From positions 1 through 12,020 of the forward strand of contig LUCA01000014.1 in NCBI GenBank assembly GCA_001593875.1: 12,020 bases of DNA, written 5' to 3'. The DNA comes from Candidatus Bathyarchaeota archaeon B23. GTDB lineage: Archaea; Thermoproteota; Bathyarchaeia; TCS64; B23. The notes beneath the pieces were generated by a model that was not told the DNA's origin, did no database searches, and saw only the letters and a list, made by a program, of their open reading frames with translations. The position numbers were made by a program, and so were the translations under genes. Of this stretch, positions 1 through 6,901 are shown in pieces (position 1 is the first letter of the stretch; the number at the start of each line of letters is the position of its first letter).

Positions 1-131
1 CTCAGCCCCCTCCTCCTGGCCCTCTCATCCTGCCAGAGGGAGATGAGGTGATTCACCCGTTCATAGTGGCTTAGAGCCTCCTCTAGGGCCTCCTCCACCC
101 TCCTCCACAGCCTCGGCGATAGCCCCCTCAA
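1..131 (-). CDS. Possible partial hypothetical protein (N-terminal part only)
   Basis: A minus-strand frame is open from 245 down to the window edge, while all three plus-strand frames are closed within the first 75 bases. Read from a TTG at 131, preceded by a GGAGATGGAGG purine run that lies almost against it, it gives 43 residues. These are Arg-rich at first and then run into a charged helix-like stretch containing VEEALEEALSHYERVNH. Codon choice (GAG, AGG, CTC, GTG) resembles the neighbouring genes. No ATG occurs in this frame, so the start is uncertain; a GTG at about 98 is an alternative. It would be divergent from the ATPase gene. I recognise no family, and in such GC-rich DNA the frame could be open by chance. 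Confidence 0.35.
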   Translation of the reverse strand, partial: MRGLSPRLWRRVEEALEEALSHYERVNHLISLWQDERARRRGL

Positions 132-210
132 CCTCCATCTCCAGAGGATTAGGTTGCTGATAACCGCTTTGACGCCGGTGCCAACCTTTATCTTGGAGAT
201 GGTGGGGTTA

Positions 211-1167
211 ATGATGATGTCGGGGGAGGGCCTCAGCTTTCTCGACTATGAGAAGCCTAGGATGGTGATGTTCTGCGGGAAGGGCGGCGTGGGGAAGACG
301 ACGGCCGCCTCGGCGACGGCTCTCCACTTCGCCCTGAGGGGCCTCAAGACGCTGTTGATCTCCACGGATCCCACGCCCTCGCTCTCGGACATCCTGGAGC
401 GAGACGTCTCGGGGGCCATCACCCCCATAGGGGAGGTGCCGGGGTTGGAGGCGGTGGAGCTGGACTATGAGACCGTCGTGGAGATGTGGAAGGAGCGCTT
501 CGGGAGGGAGGTCTACGAGGTGGTCTCCTCTTTTCTCCCCGTCGACGAGGAGATCATCGAATACGTCGCCGGCGCCCCGGGCATCGACGAGGAGTTCGCC
601 CTCAGCTACGTCTACGACCTCTACAGCGGCGGCGGCTACGACCTCATAGTCTGGGACACCGCCCCAGCCGGCGGGACCCTCTCGCTCATCAAGCTCCAGG
701 AGAAGTTCTATAGGCATCTAGGCGACGCCGCCAGGCTGTATGTCAGGGTGAAGAAGGCCCTCGACATCCTAGTTAAGGGGGGTGAACGTAGAGACCCCCT
801 GAGCATCATCGAGCAGTGGAGGAGGCTCGCCGAGAACGTCTTGGCGATGCTGAGGGATGAGCGGACGAAGGCCTTCCTTGTGACCATCTCCGAGGCCCTG
901 GGCGTCAACCAGACCAGGAGGGTGAAGGGAGAGCTGGACAGCTACGGCATAGGGGTTTCAGGGGTCATCGTCAACTACATCGTCCCAGAGGAGGAGGCGG
1001 AGAGGTCGGAGTTCAACAGGAGGCGGAGGGAGATGCAGCTCCGATATCTCAAGGAGATCGAGGGCCTCTTCGAGGAGTTGAGGGTCATCGCCCTCCCCCT
1101 CCTCCCCTTCGAGGTCAAGGGCTTGGAGGCCATAGGGGAGGTGGAGCGCAGGCTCTTTCCCTCATAG
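211..1167 (+). CDS. ArsA/Get3-type anion-transporting-like ATPase
   Basis: This is a soluble P-loop ATPase of the ArsA/Get3 (COG0003) group. From ATG 211 it is 318 residues. The deviant Walker A is CGKGGVGKTT (about residues 22-31), switch I is STDPTPSLSD (51-60), and switch II is DTAPAGGTL (149-157). The C-terminal part has the family's VNYIVP segment and a downstream Arg/Gln-rich helix ending at EGLFEEL. Family members drive arsenite efflux or insert tail-anchored membrane proteins; which applies here cannot be told. The usual DTAPTGHT is DTAPAGGT, losing the conserved His, and I see no ArsA-type metal-binding Cys cluster or Get3 CxxC. An in-frame ATG at 154 would add 19 residues, but GGTGGGG sits just before 211 and favours the later start. 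The stop overlaps that of the convergent radical SAM gene by 6 bases. Confidence 0.85.
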   Translation: MMMSGEGLSFLDYEKPRMVMFCGKGGVGKTTAASATALHFALRGLKTLLISTDPTPSLSDILERDVSGAITPIGEVPGLEAVELDYETVVEMWKERFGREVYEVVSSFLPVDEEIIEYVAGAPGIDEEFALSYVYDLYSGGGYDLIVWDTAPAGGTLSLIKLQEKFYRHLGDAARLYVRVKKALDILVKGGERRDPLSIIEQWRRLAENVLAMLRDERTKAFLVTISEALGVNQTRRVKGELDSYGIGVSGVIVNYIVPEEEAERSEFNRRRREMQLRYLKEIEGLFEELRVIALPLLPFEVKGLEAIGEVERRLFPS

Positions 1168-2886
1168 GCGCCTCGCCAGGCCCAGGAGATGCTTCAGGAC
1201 CCCCCTCAGCCTTATCCCCGCCCTCTCCGTCACCCGGAGCTCCCGCTTCCCCTCCCAGGTCCACCTCCTCGCCCTCTCCACCTCGCCCCTCAGCTCCTCA
1301 TACCGCCTGGCCCTCTCCCCCGGATCGGTGACCTCGGCGTTGATCTCGTCGATCCTATGCATCACCCATCTAGCCAGCTTCAACCCCTCCTCCACCCGCT
1401 CAGCCCTCTCCGCCTCCACGAGGCCGAAGTCCCGCTTCAGCTGGTTCATCCTCAACATCGCCTCATAGGTCGCCTCGGCGATCTCATCCCTCCCCATCCA
1501 GCCGGTCTCATAGTTGAGGAAGAGCTTCCAGCAGGGCTGGTAGAGGGCTTCTCGATGCTCGCTGAGCGTCGTGTACAGCCTCCTATAGCCGTATCTGGCG
1601 GGCCGCTCGAAGGCGAGGCTGCCCGGATCTAGGAAGGGGGAGAGGGGGGCGATGAAGGGATGTATGCGCCCATCGCCCAACCGCTCCAGAAGCCTCCTGG
1701 AGTACTCCACCGACCCCAGGGCTGAGTCGTAGCCCTGACCCGGTAGGCCGATCATGAAGAAGACGTCGAAGCGTTCACAGCCCAGCCTCAACGCCTCCCC
1801 GATGCACCTCTCCATCTCCCCCGTCGTGTAGGGCCTCCCCTGCCTTCGCCTGATCTCGTCGTCGTGGCTCTCGGGGGAGATCTCCAGGGTGAAGCTGCCG
1901 CAACACTCAGCCATCCTCCGTAGATACTCCCTGGAGGCGGGGGTGAAGAGCTCCAGGGTGATGGTGTTGTCGATGCCCTCCCGCCTTATGCCCTCTAGGA
2001 CGGCCTCGGCGTAGCGTCGACCCCCCTGCCTGAGGTCGCCGAGGAGGAAGATGGGGGAGTGGAAGTACTCGGCGACGACGGCCATCTCCTCCACCAATCT
2101 CTCGGGGGATTTGAAGGCGGGGCGAGGCCTATTGAAGAAGCATCTGAAGGCGTAGCGGGAGCCGCCGCAGGTGAGGCAGTTGTACATACACCCCTTACAG
2201 GTGAGGAGCGCCGTGAAGGGGTAGTCCATGAACCCCTCGTAGGGGAGGCTCCCCTCCAGGTCCCTATGCCTTAGGACGAGGCGCACCATGGCGCCGTAGT
2301 CGAGGGTCAGCTCGTCGAGGCTCATGGGGACGTAGGTGAGGGGGTTAACCCTCCTCCTCCCGTCGCCGCCCCTCCAGGTGAGGTTCTCCACATCCTCAGG
2401 CTCCCTGCCTCGCTCCACGTGCTCCAACAGCCTCAACAGGGGCTCCTCCGTCGAGTCGCCCCTGAGAACATAGTCCACCTGGGGGCACTCCTCGAGGATC
2501 TCGGTGTGGTAGTAGGTGGCTGAGAGCCCTCCGAGGATCACCGGCGTCTCAGGGTGAAGCCTCTTGATGAGGGCCGCTACATCGAGGGCTCCGGCGGCGT
2601 GGACCAGCCAGTGGAGGTCGATGCCGAAGGCGAGGGGGTTCAGCCCCTCGATGAGCCTCTCCACATCGAACTCCGGGTCCCTCAGCATCTTCACGGCGAG
2701 GTTTATGATGCGGGCGTGGTATCCACGCTCTTCCAGGTAGGCGACGAGGCTGACGAAGCCGAGGGGATACATCTCGAAGACGGGGGTTGACGGTATGACG
2801 TCGCTGATGGGGCCATACATGGCGAAGCGTCTCCGGAAGTCGTAGACGCTGGGCGGATGCAGCAGCACCAGGTCGGGGTCGGCCAT
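1162..2886 (-). CDS. B12-binding-domain/radical SAM protein
   Basis: This is a 574-residue class B-type radical SAM enzyme of unknown substrate. The N-terminal ~180 residues look like a Rossmann-type cobalamin-binding domain: LVLLHPPS at 7-14, a PLGFVSLVAYLEERGY helix, and PVILGG closing the fold. No classical DxHxxG motif is seen at the expected place, as in many proteins of this class. The radical SAM core follows, with cluster motif CMYNCLTC (C233, C237, C240; an extra C230 lies three residues before). Later come LEISPESHDD and FFMIGLPGQ, typical of the TIM-barrel strands. The last ~130 residues are a charged, Arg/Glu-rich helical tail. It may belong to the archaeal Ta0216-like B12/radical SAM family, but that is recall, not a search. 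The ATG follows GAGAGG and lies 53 bp downstream of mobA on the same strand, with possible TATA boxes between. Confidence 0.87.
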   Translation of the reverse strand: MADPDLVLLHPPSVYDFRRRFAMYGPISDVIPSTPVFEMYPLGFVSLVAYLEERGYHARIINLAVKMLRDPEFDVERLIEGLNPLAFGIDLHWLVHAAGALDVAALIKRLHPETPVILGGLSATYYHTEILEECPQVDYVLRGDSTEEPLLRLLEHVERGREPEDVENLTWRGGDGRRRVNPLTYVPMSLDELTLDYGAMVRLVLRHRDLEGSLPYEGFMDYPFTALLTCKGCMYNCLTCGGSRYAFRCFFNRPRPAFKSPERLVEEMAVVAEYFHSPIFLLGDLRQGGRRYAEAVLEGIRREGIDNTITLELFTPASREYLRRMAECCGSFTLEISPESHDDEIRRRQGRPYTTGEMERCIGEALRLGCERFDVFFMIGLPGQGYDSALGSVEYSRRLLERLGDGRIHPFIAPLSPFLDPGSLAFERPARYGYRRLYTTLSEHREALYQPCWKLFLNYETGWMGRDEIAEATYEAMLRMNQLKRDFGLVEAERAERVEEGLKLARWVMHRIDEINAEVTDPGERARRYEELRGEVERARRWTWEGKRELRVTERAGIRLRGVLKHLLGLARRL

Positions 2887-2907
2887 CCTCTCAGCCCTTT
2901 AGTCTCC

Positions 2908-2931
2908 CTATTTAACGGCTCACTTATAATT
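2908..2931 (-). promoter_or_regulatory. Candidate promoter(s) of the radical SAM gene
   Basis: The 53-bp spacer between mobA and the radical SAM gene has two A/T-rich boxes on the minus strand: AATTATAAGT (2931-2922) and GTTAAATAG (2916-2908). The first would give a short leader. The second is centred about 26 bp from the ATG at 2886, as expected for a nearly leaderless archaeal transcript. Which is used, or whether the gene is only read through from mobA, is undetermined. Confidence 0.4.
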
Positions 2932-2939
2932 GATGGCCT

Positions 2940-3563
2940 CTACGGCGAGCCTCTCCGCTTCTCCCTCAGGATGTGCTCCGCCTCCTCCAGCTCCTCAGGG
3001 GTGTTCACGTTGAAGAAGGTGTGGAGCCCTGGGTCTAGGGCTCTCAACTCCTCGGTGGGGACGTATAGCACTCCCTCAAGCCTCTCCAAGAGGCCCCTCA
3101 CCTCCAATCCACCTGACTCCAGGGCCTCTCCGCAGGCCCTTAGGGAGGGCTCAACCCTGTAGACGGAGTGGAGGGGCTCTATGTAGCCGTTGGGCCATCG
3201 GGGGACGGCGGCGTCGAAGCCCTCAGCCCTCTCCAGGAGATATCGGAGGACGTCGATGTTGAGGAGGGGGGAGTCGCAGGGGAGAACTAGGGCGTAGTGG
3301 ACGCCTACGGCTCTCAGCCCGGTGTAGAGCCCCATGAGGGGGCCACGCCCCCCCTCCAGGTCCTCCACCACCTCGACTCCTCTGGGCAGCATCCCCCTTA
3401 GGACGGTGGAGGTGCCCTTGCTCGCCACCACGACGACCTCGTCGACCACCTCCAGGGCGGCCTCCAGGGCGTAGGCGATGAGGGGTCTCCCCCCCAGCTC
3501 CACCAGGGGTTTGGGTCTCCCCAGTCGTTCCCCCCCTCCCCCGGCGAGGATGACGGCGGCCAT
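2940..3563 (-). CDS. mobA: MobA-type molybdenum cofactor guanylyltransferase
   Basis: This 207-residue nucleotidyltransferase-fold protein is likely to link GMP from GTP to molybdopterin to make the guanine dinucleotide form of Mo/W cofactor. The start shows the signature LAGGGGERLGRPK (residues 6-18) for nucleotide binding, followed by PLVELGGRPLI. The metal-binding segment is LPCDSPLLN (94-102), then the substrate-loop-like GYIEPLHSVYR, and the family's C-terminal FNVNTPEEL (184-192). Length matches MobA (about 190-210). A longer frame upstream runs into the divergent protease gene and lacks family resemblance, so ATG 3563 (with GAGGG just upstream) is chosen. A related cofactor nucleotidyltransferase is possible. 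Its presence suggests a Mo/W-bisMGD enzyme encoded elsewhere; none is in this window. Confidence 0.82.
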   Translation of the reverse strand: MAAVILAGGGGERLGRPKPLVELGGRPLIAYALEAALEVVDEVVVVASKGTSTVLRGMLPRGVEVVEDLEGGRGPLMGLYTGLRAVGVHYALVLPCDSPLLNIDVLRYLLERAEGFDAAVPRWPNGYIEPLHSVYRVEPSLRACGEALESGGLEVRGLLERLEGVLYVPTEELRALDPGLHTFFNVNTPEELEEAEHILREKRRGSP

Positions 3564-3580
3564 CGAATCCCTCGAAGGGC

Positions 3581-3590
3581 TAATTATAAT
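3581..3590. promoter_or_regulatory. Shared palindromic TATA-like box between mobA and the hydrogenase protease gene
   Basis: The 48-bp spacer between the two divergent ATGs (3563 minus, 3612 plus) contains TAATTATAAT, whose core ATTATAAT (3583-3590) is its own reverse complement. Its centre is about 25 bp from the plus ATG and about 23 bp from the minus ATG. That is the archaeal TATA-to-start-site distance on both sides. This suggests a bidirectional promoter giving leaderless or nearly leaderless mRNAs; no Shine-Dalgarno sequence precedes the plus-strand start. Confidence 0.5.
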
Positions 3591-3611
3591 GCGTTGGCTT
3601 AAATCCCCTTG

Positions 3612-4109
3612 ATGAGGATTCTGGTGGCCGGCGTCGGCAATAGGCTGATGGGGGACGACGGCTTCGGCCCTAGGGTGGTGGAGCTCCTCTCGTCGAGGCC
3701 TCTGCCGGAGGGGGTGGAGGTGAGGGATATAGGGACTGCGGGCCTCACCATCGCCACCGACCTGGAGGAGTATGACGGCGTCATCTTCCTCGACTCCATG
3801 GAGGGGGAGGGGGAGCCGGGCACCCTCCGGCGGATGAGGCTGGAGGTGGAGGGGGGAGACGTGGAGGGACTTGCCCGGGTGACGCTCCATGAGGTGGGGT
3901 TGGAGGGATTGCTGAGGTTCGCAGAGGCCCTCGGCGTGCTGCCCCGGGAGACCTACGTCATCGGCTGTAAACCCGGGAGCGTCGAGCCTAGGCTGAGCCT
4001 CTCAGCCGAGGTGGAGGAGGCCGCCCATAGGGCCGTAGAACTAGTCCTAGAGACCATCGAGGAGATTAAGAAAAAGAGGCGGACGCTTAGGAGATCGGGA
4101 TCTCCCTGA
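3612..4109 (+). CDS. [NiFe]-hydrogenase maturation endopeptidase (HycI/HyaD family)
   Basis: This 165-residue cytoplasmic protease would trim the C-terminal tail of the hydrogenase large subunit after Ni insertion. The N-terminus has the family motif GVGNRLMGDDGFGP (residues 7-20). The three residues expected to bind Ni are present by comparison with E. coli HybD (Glu16, Asp62, His93): D16, D61 in FLDSM and H93 in TLHEVGL. The distal VIGCKPGSVEPRLSLS block resembles the family's conserved end. ATG 3612 is preferred; a TTG codon directly before it (3609) is an alternative. Its presumed substrate is the adjacent convergent large subunit, whose gene it overlaps by 23 bases. The low-complexity KKKRRTLRRSGSP tail lies near and in that overlap. 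Confidence 0.88.
   Translation: MRILVAGVGNRLMGDDGFGPRVVELLSSRPLPEGVEVRDIGTAGLTIATDLEEYDGVIFLDSMEGEGEPGTLRRMRLEVEGGDVEGLARVTLHEVGLEGLLRFAEALGVLPRETYVIGCKPGSVEPRLSLSAEVEEAAHRAVELVLETIEEIKKKRRTLRRSGSP
4068..4077 (-). terminator. Possible oligo-T terminator after the hydrogenase large subunit
   Basis: On the minus strand, 10-19 bases past the large-subunit stop, the sequence reads TCTTTTTCTT, a pyrimidine run dominated by T. Archaeal RNA polymerase often terminates at such T-rich tracts without a hairpin. It lies inside the opposing protease gene, where it encodes lysines, so it may simply be coding sequence. Confidence 0.35.
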
Positions 4110-5820
4110 TCTTCCTCTCCCCCTCGTAGAGGTGGACGCAGCAGGCGAGGCAGGGGTCGAAGCTCCTCACAACCCTCACGACGTCTACGCCGCTGAGCTC
4201 CCCCTCCGAAGGCTCCGTGACCGGCGTCCCCACTATAGCATCCTCATAGGGCCCAAGGTCGGCGTCGCTCAGCCTAGGCCCGGCGTTCCAGCCGCTGGGG
4301 GTGATGACCTGATAGTTCTGTATTCGCTGCCCCCTCATCACCACCCAGTGGGCGAGGGCGCCCCTCATCGCCTCCGTCATCCCCACGCCCAGGCCATCCC
4401 TCGGCTTCTCATATCTCCTCCAGACCTCAGCCTTACCGGCCTTCACCAGCTCCAGGGCCTGGAGGAGCTGGTTGTACATCACGTAGGCCGAGTAGGCGTG
4501 GTAGTAGGCCCTAGCCCTGATGCGCTCCACGGTGTTCACCCCTCCAGGTATCTTCCACTCGAACTCCATCTCCTCCGCAACCCTGTAGCCGGCGACGGTC
4601 GCCTTCGGCAGCGTGAACTTGAGGCTGCTCCCCGTCGACTCGGGGACGTTCCCAGCCTTCGCCGTCACCCACATCCTCGCTATGGGGCCCGCCTCCACGG
4701 CGTGGGCGAAGCCGTCCACCCGCTTCCTCCAGTCCTCCCACCTGGGGGAGCCCGCCCAACTATACTTCGAGTCCCAAGCCTTGTAGGGCCCGGGCTTGGG
4801 CTTGGTCTCCTTGTTCCAGGGATGCTTCGCATCTAGGGGGTTCCCAGCCGGATCCTCGGCGACGGCGGGTCCAGCCCACTCCTCATAGTAGCTGCGGTCG
4901 ATGAACTCCCTCACGCCGACGTTTATCTCGATGAGGTCTTGGGTGACGAGTTGGCCGTCGACGACGACGCCCGGTGAGACGGCCCGCCTCAAACCCCACT
5001 CGGACATCTCATCGTACCTCGCCGTGTAGGCCTCGGGGTCGTCGTAGGCGCCGTAGGAGATGAGGTTCACCTTCCTGGCGCCGGACTCCTCATAGCCCAT
5101 GGAGAGGACGAAGTCCAGGAGGTCGTCCATCACCGGTATGAACTCCTTGGCGAAGGCGACGTGGTGGGCCAGCATGGCGGCATACTGCTCTAGGTCTGTG
5201 GGCGTCAGCGTCTTCGCCACTCCCCCCGGGACGAGGGAGTTGACGTGGGGGTGTTTACCGCCGAAGAGGGCGGCCATCTTCCTCCCCAACTTCTCCACGG
5301 CCAGGGACCTCAGCCACAGCCCCCCTGAGAGGGGGTTGAGGGCCTCCATGATGTCGGCGATGGTTCTGTAGCCGTGGAGGTCGGCGTTGGGGGCCTTCGC
5401 CTTCCTCGCCTTCTCCCACCACTCGGGGTTCCACTTCTTCACCGCCGCCTCGCTGTAGTCTGGGCCCTCCAAGACTAGGCAGCCTAGGGGGGCGTCGTAG
5501 AGCTGCTCGGCGCCGTGCATGAAGTTCCTCAGGAGCACCCCCATGGGCGGCGGCGGCGCCTGATAGGCCATGTCCACCGCCATCGCCGAGGCGATGCCGT
5601 GGGGGTAGGGGCAGACTCCGCAGATGCGCTGCGTGATCCAGATGGCGTCCGCCGGCTCCCGCCCCTTGAGGATTATCTCGAAGCCCCTGAACATCACGAC
5701 GAAGCTGTGGGCGTCGACGTAGACCCCCTTCTCCAGGTCGGCGACGGCCTGTATGCCCAGGTGGCCCTCCAGCCGGGTCATCGGCTCGATTAGGACTTCC
5801 CTCTTCACCATCTCCACCAC
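4087..5820 (-). CDS. [NiFe]-hydrogenase large (catalytic) subunit
   Basis: This is the catalytic subunit that splits or forms H2 at a NiFe(CN)2CO centre. It has 577 residues from GTG 5820. The N-terminal L1 motif is RICGVCPYPHG (C67, C70), preceded by the conserved RLEGH (E18). GGKHPHVNSLVPGG in the middle is typical of group 1/2 enzymes. The L2 motif DPCLACCVH (C557, C560, H563) is followed by a 14-residue tail, LYEGERKIREIPIS, expected to be removed after H563. The presence of this tail agrees with the neighbouring maturation protease gene. The start is ambiguous among GTG 5820, GTG 5817 and ATG 5811; GGGAGG suits 5820 and GAGGTGG suits 5811. It follows the small subunit by one base, so the two are co-translated. 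Length and motifs point away from group 3 (F420/NAD) and group 4 enzymes; the exact subgroup is not resolved. Confidence 0.95.
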   Translation of the reverse strand: MVEMVKREVLIEPMTRLEGHLGIQAVADLEKGVYVDAHSFVVMFRGFEIILKGREPADAIWITQRICGVCPYPHGIASAMAVDMAYQAPPPPMGVLLRNFMHGAEQLYDAPLGCLVLEGPDYSEAAVKKWNPEWWEKARKAKAPNADLHGYRTIADIMEALNPLSGGLWLRSLAVEKLGRKMAALFGGKHPHVNSLVPGGVAKTLTPTDLEQYAAMLAHHVAFAKEFIPVMDDLLDFVLSMGYEESGARKVNLISYGAYDDPEAYTARYDEMSEWGLRRAVSPGVVVDGQLVTQDLIEINVGVREFIDRSYYEEWAGPAVAEDPAGNPLDAKHPWNKETKPKPGPYKAWDSKYSWAGSPRWEDWRKRVDGFAHAVEAGPIARMWVTAKAGNVPESTGSSLKFTLPKATVAGYRVAEEMEFEWKIPGGVNTVERIRARAYYHAYSAYVMYNQLLQALELVKAGKAEVWRRYEKPRDGLGVGMTEAMRGALAHWVVMRGQRIQNYQVITPSGWNAGPRLSDADLGPYEDAIVGTPVTEPSEGELSGVDVVRVVRSFDPCLACCVHLYEGERKIREIPIS

Positions 5821-5821
5821 C

Positions 5822-6787
5822 TCACAGCTTCCTCCCAGCCAGCTTCTCCTTGATCCTGCTCCAGACGGCGTCGAGGCTCCCGCCGATGCTGTGGATCTTC
5901 TCCAGGACGAAGAAGCCCGCCGGCGCCTTCTTCAGGAAGGGGCCATAGGGCTCGTCGGGGAACTCGGGCTCGGTGCACCCTATGCAGATGGCCCCGATGG
6001 TGGTGCAGCCGCCCACGCCCTCGACGAAGCCCCGCTTGGGGACGTCGCAGTGGCTTATCGGCCCCTTACAGCCCAGGAGGCCCATGCAGTAGGGCTCCCC
6101 GAAGGCGTGGCTGTTCTTCCCGTCGGCGAAGAGGCCGCATCGGGGGCAGTTCTCATGGGCTGTCTGGCCGAAGATGTAGGTGGGCCTATGCTCCCCATCC
6201 AGCTCGGGCAGGGGTAGATACCCCCTCACGGCGAGGACGGCGTGGGCCAAGACCTCGGCGAGATGCTCCCCGTGGACGGGGCATCCAGGGACGTTGACGA
6301 CGGGGACGCCGAGACTGCTCTTCCAGCTTCGACCCAGAAAGTCCATCACGCCCTTAGCTCCGGTGGGATTCGGCCTCCCATGGGGTATGCCTCCGAAGCT
6401 GGCGCAGGTCCCGGCGGCGACGACGGCGGCAGCCTTCTCGGCTAGGCGTCTAAGCCTCTCGGTGAAGGTGGCCGGCTTGCCCTCCTCCTCTCCGATGGCG
6501 CACCAGTATCCCTCTCCGGCCTTGCCCTCATCCGGGACGGCTCCCTCGACGACGAGGACGAAGGGAGCTAGCTCCCCCCGCTCGGCGGCCTCGACGGCCG
6601 CCAGGGCCTCCTCACCCCAGGGGAGCATTATGGTCTGATGGTAGTCGAGGGTGATGCCGGCGGCCTGGGGTATGAAGCCTGTGAGTATGTCGACGACGCT
6701 GGGATGGGTGGCGTTCAGGAAGGAGACAGTACACCCTGTACAGGCCTGCCCTGAAAGCCAGATGACGTGTATCTTCTCGGGCTCCAA
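5822..6787 (-). CDS. [NiFe]-hydrogenase small (Fe-S electron transfer) subunit
   Basis: This 321-residue partner carries electrons from the NiFe site through three Fe-S clusters. Proximal cluster ligands are C16 and C19 (GQACTGC), C128 (AGTCASFGG) and C169 (VPGCP). The distal cluster is H211, C214, C234 and C240 (TAHENC and YCMGLLGCKG). The medial cluster is C247, C261, C268 and C271 (GCTTIGAICIGC). Group 1 enzymes usually have Pro in place of C261 and a [3Fe-4S] cluster; here four Cys suggest [4Fe-4S]. The start is TTG 6787 with GGAAGGTG at the right spacing; a TGA three codons upstream in frame excludes a longer N-terminus. There is therefore no Tat signal and no C-terminal membrane anchor, which argues for a cytosolic enzyme, as in group 2-like hydrogenases. 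No cytochrome b subunit is adjacent. Confidence 0.93.
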   Translation of the reverse strand: MEPEKIHVIWLSGQACTGCTVSFLNATHPSVVDILTGFIPQAAGITLDYHQTIMLPWGEEALAAVEAAERGELAPFVLVVEGAVPDEGKAGEGYWCAIGEEEGKPATFTERLRRLAEKAAAVVAAGTCASFGGIPHGRPNPTGAKGVMDFLGRSWKSSLGVPVVNVPGCPVHGEHLAEVLAHAVLAVRGYLPLPELDGEHRPTYIFGQTAHENCPRCGLFADGKNSHAFGEPYCMGLLGCKGPISHCDVPKRGFVEGVGGCTTIGAICIGCTEPEFPDEPYGPFLKKAPAGFFVLEKIHSIGGSLDAVWSRIKEKLAGRKL

Positions 6788-6832
6788 GTTTCTTCACCTT
6801 CCAAAAGATCTCCTTTAATTCCCTCTCCAACG

Positions 6833-6840
6833 TATTTATC
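6833..6840 (-). promoter_or_regulatory. Candidate promoter of the hydrogenase operon
   Basis: The minus strand reads AAAACGATAAATACG here; GATAAATA (6840-6833) is a plausible TATA box with an A-rich upstream element. A start site about 26 bases downstream (near 6810) would leave a leader of roughly 20-25 nt carrying the GGAAGGTG ribosome site before TTG 6787. Confidence 0.45.
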
Positions 6841-6853
6841 GTTTTACCCAGCT

Positions 6854-6870
6854 TTTTAGGACGCCTAAAA
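6854..6870. promoter_or_regulatory. Inverted repeat, candidate operator between the hydrogenase and complex I operons
   Basis: TTTTAGG-ACG-CCTAAAA is a perfect 7-bp inverted repeat with a 3-base spacer. It sits between the two divergent TATA-like boxes (6833-6840 minus and 6894-6901 plus), so a dimeric regulator bound here could control both operons. A regulator is not identifiable in the window. Confidence 0.45.
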
Positions 6871-6893
6871 TTTCATCGGTTGAAGAGTTAAAG

Positions 6894-6901
6894 ATTAAAT
6901 A
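6894..6901 (+). promoter_or_regulatory. Candidate promoter of the complex I operon
   Basis: ATTAAATA, in the A/T-rich context GTTAAAGATTAAATAG, is the best TATA candidate upstream of the plus-strand operon. It would place transcription start near 6923, just before or within the GGGGAGTGG ribosome site and about 14 bases from ATG 6937. This makes the upstream GTG at 6910 unlikely as the start codon. Confidence 0.45.

Noticed and set aside
208..717. 169-codon minus-strand open frame inside the ATPase gene
   Set aside because: Its translation is a low-complexity, Glu/Asp/Leu/His-rich string with no family features. It is the shadow of a GC-rich gene with clear Walker motifs on the other strand.
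3564..3890. N-terminal extension of mobA by about 109 codons
   Set aside because: The extension lies antisense to the hydrogenase protease, is His/Pro/Leu-rich, and precedes the LAGGGGERLG motif that should sit at the N-terminus.
4132..4836. 234-codon plus-strand open frame opposite the hydrogenase large subunit
   Set aside because: It is Pro/His/Arg-rich with no recognisable domain, and the opposite strand has the complete, conserved large-subunit sequence.
6612..6830. Minus-strand frame beginning at an ATG upstream of the small subunit, considered as a Tat leader or small gene
   Set aside because: It is in a different frame from the small subunit, has no twin-arginine plus hydrophobic pattern, and soon becomes an Arg/His-rich shadow.
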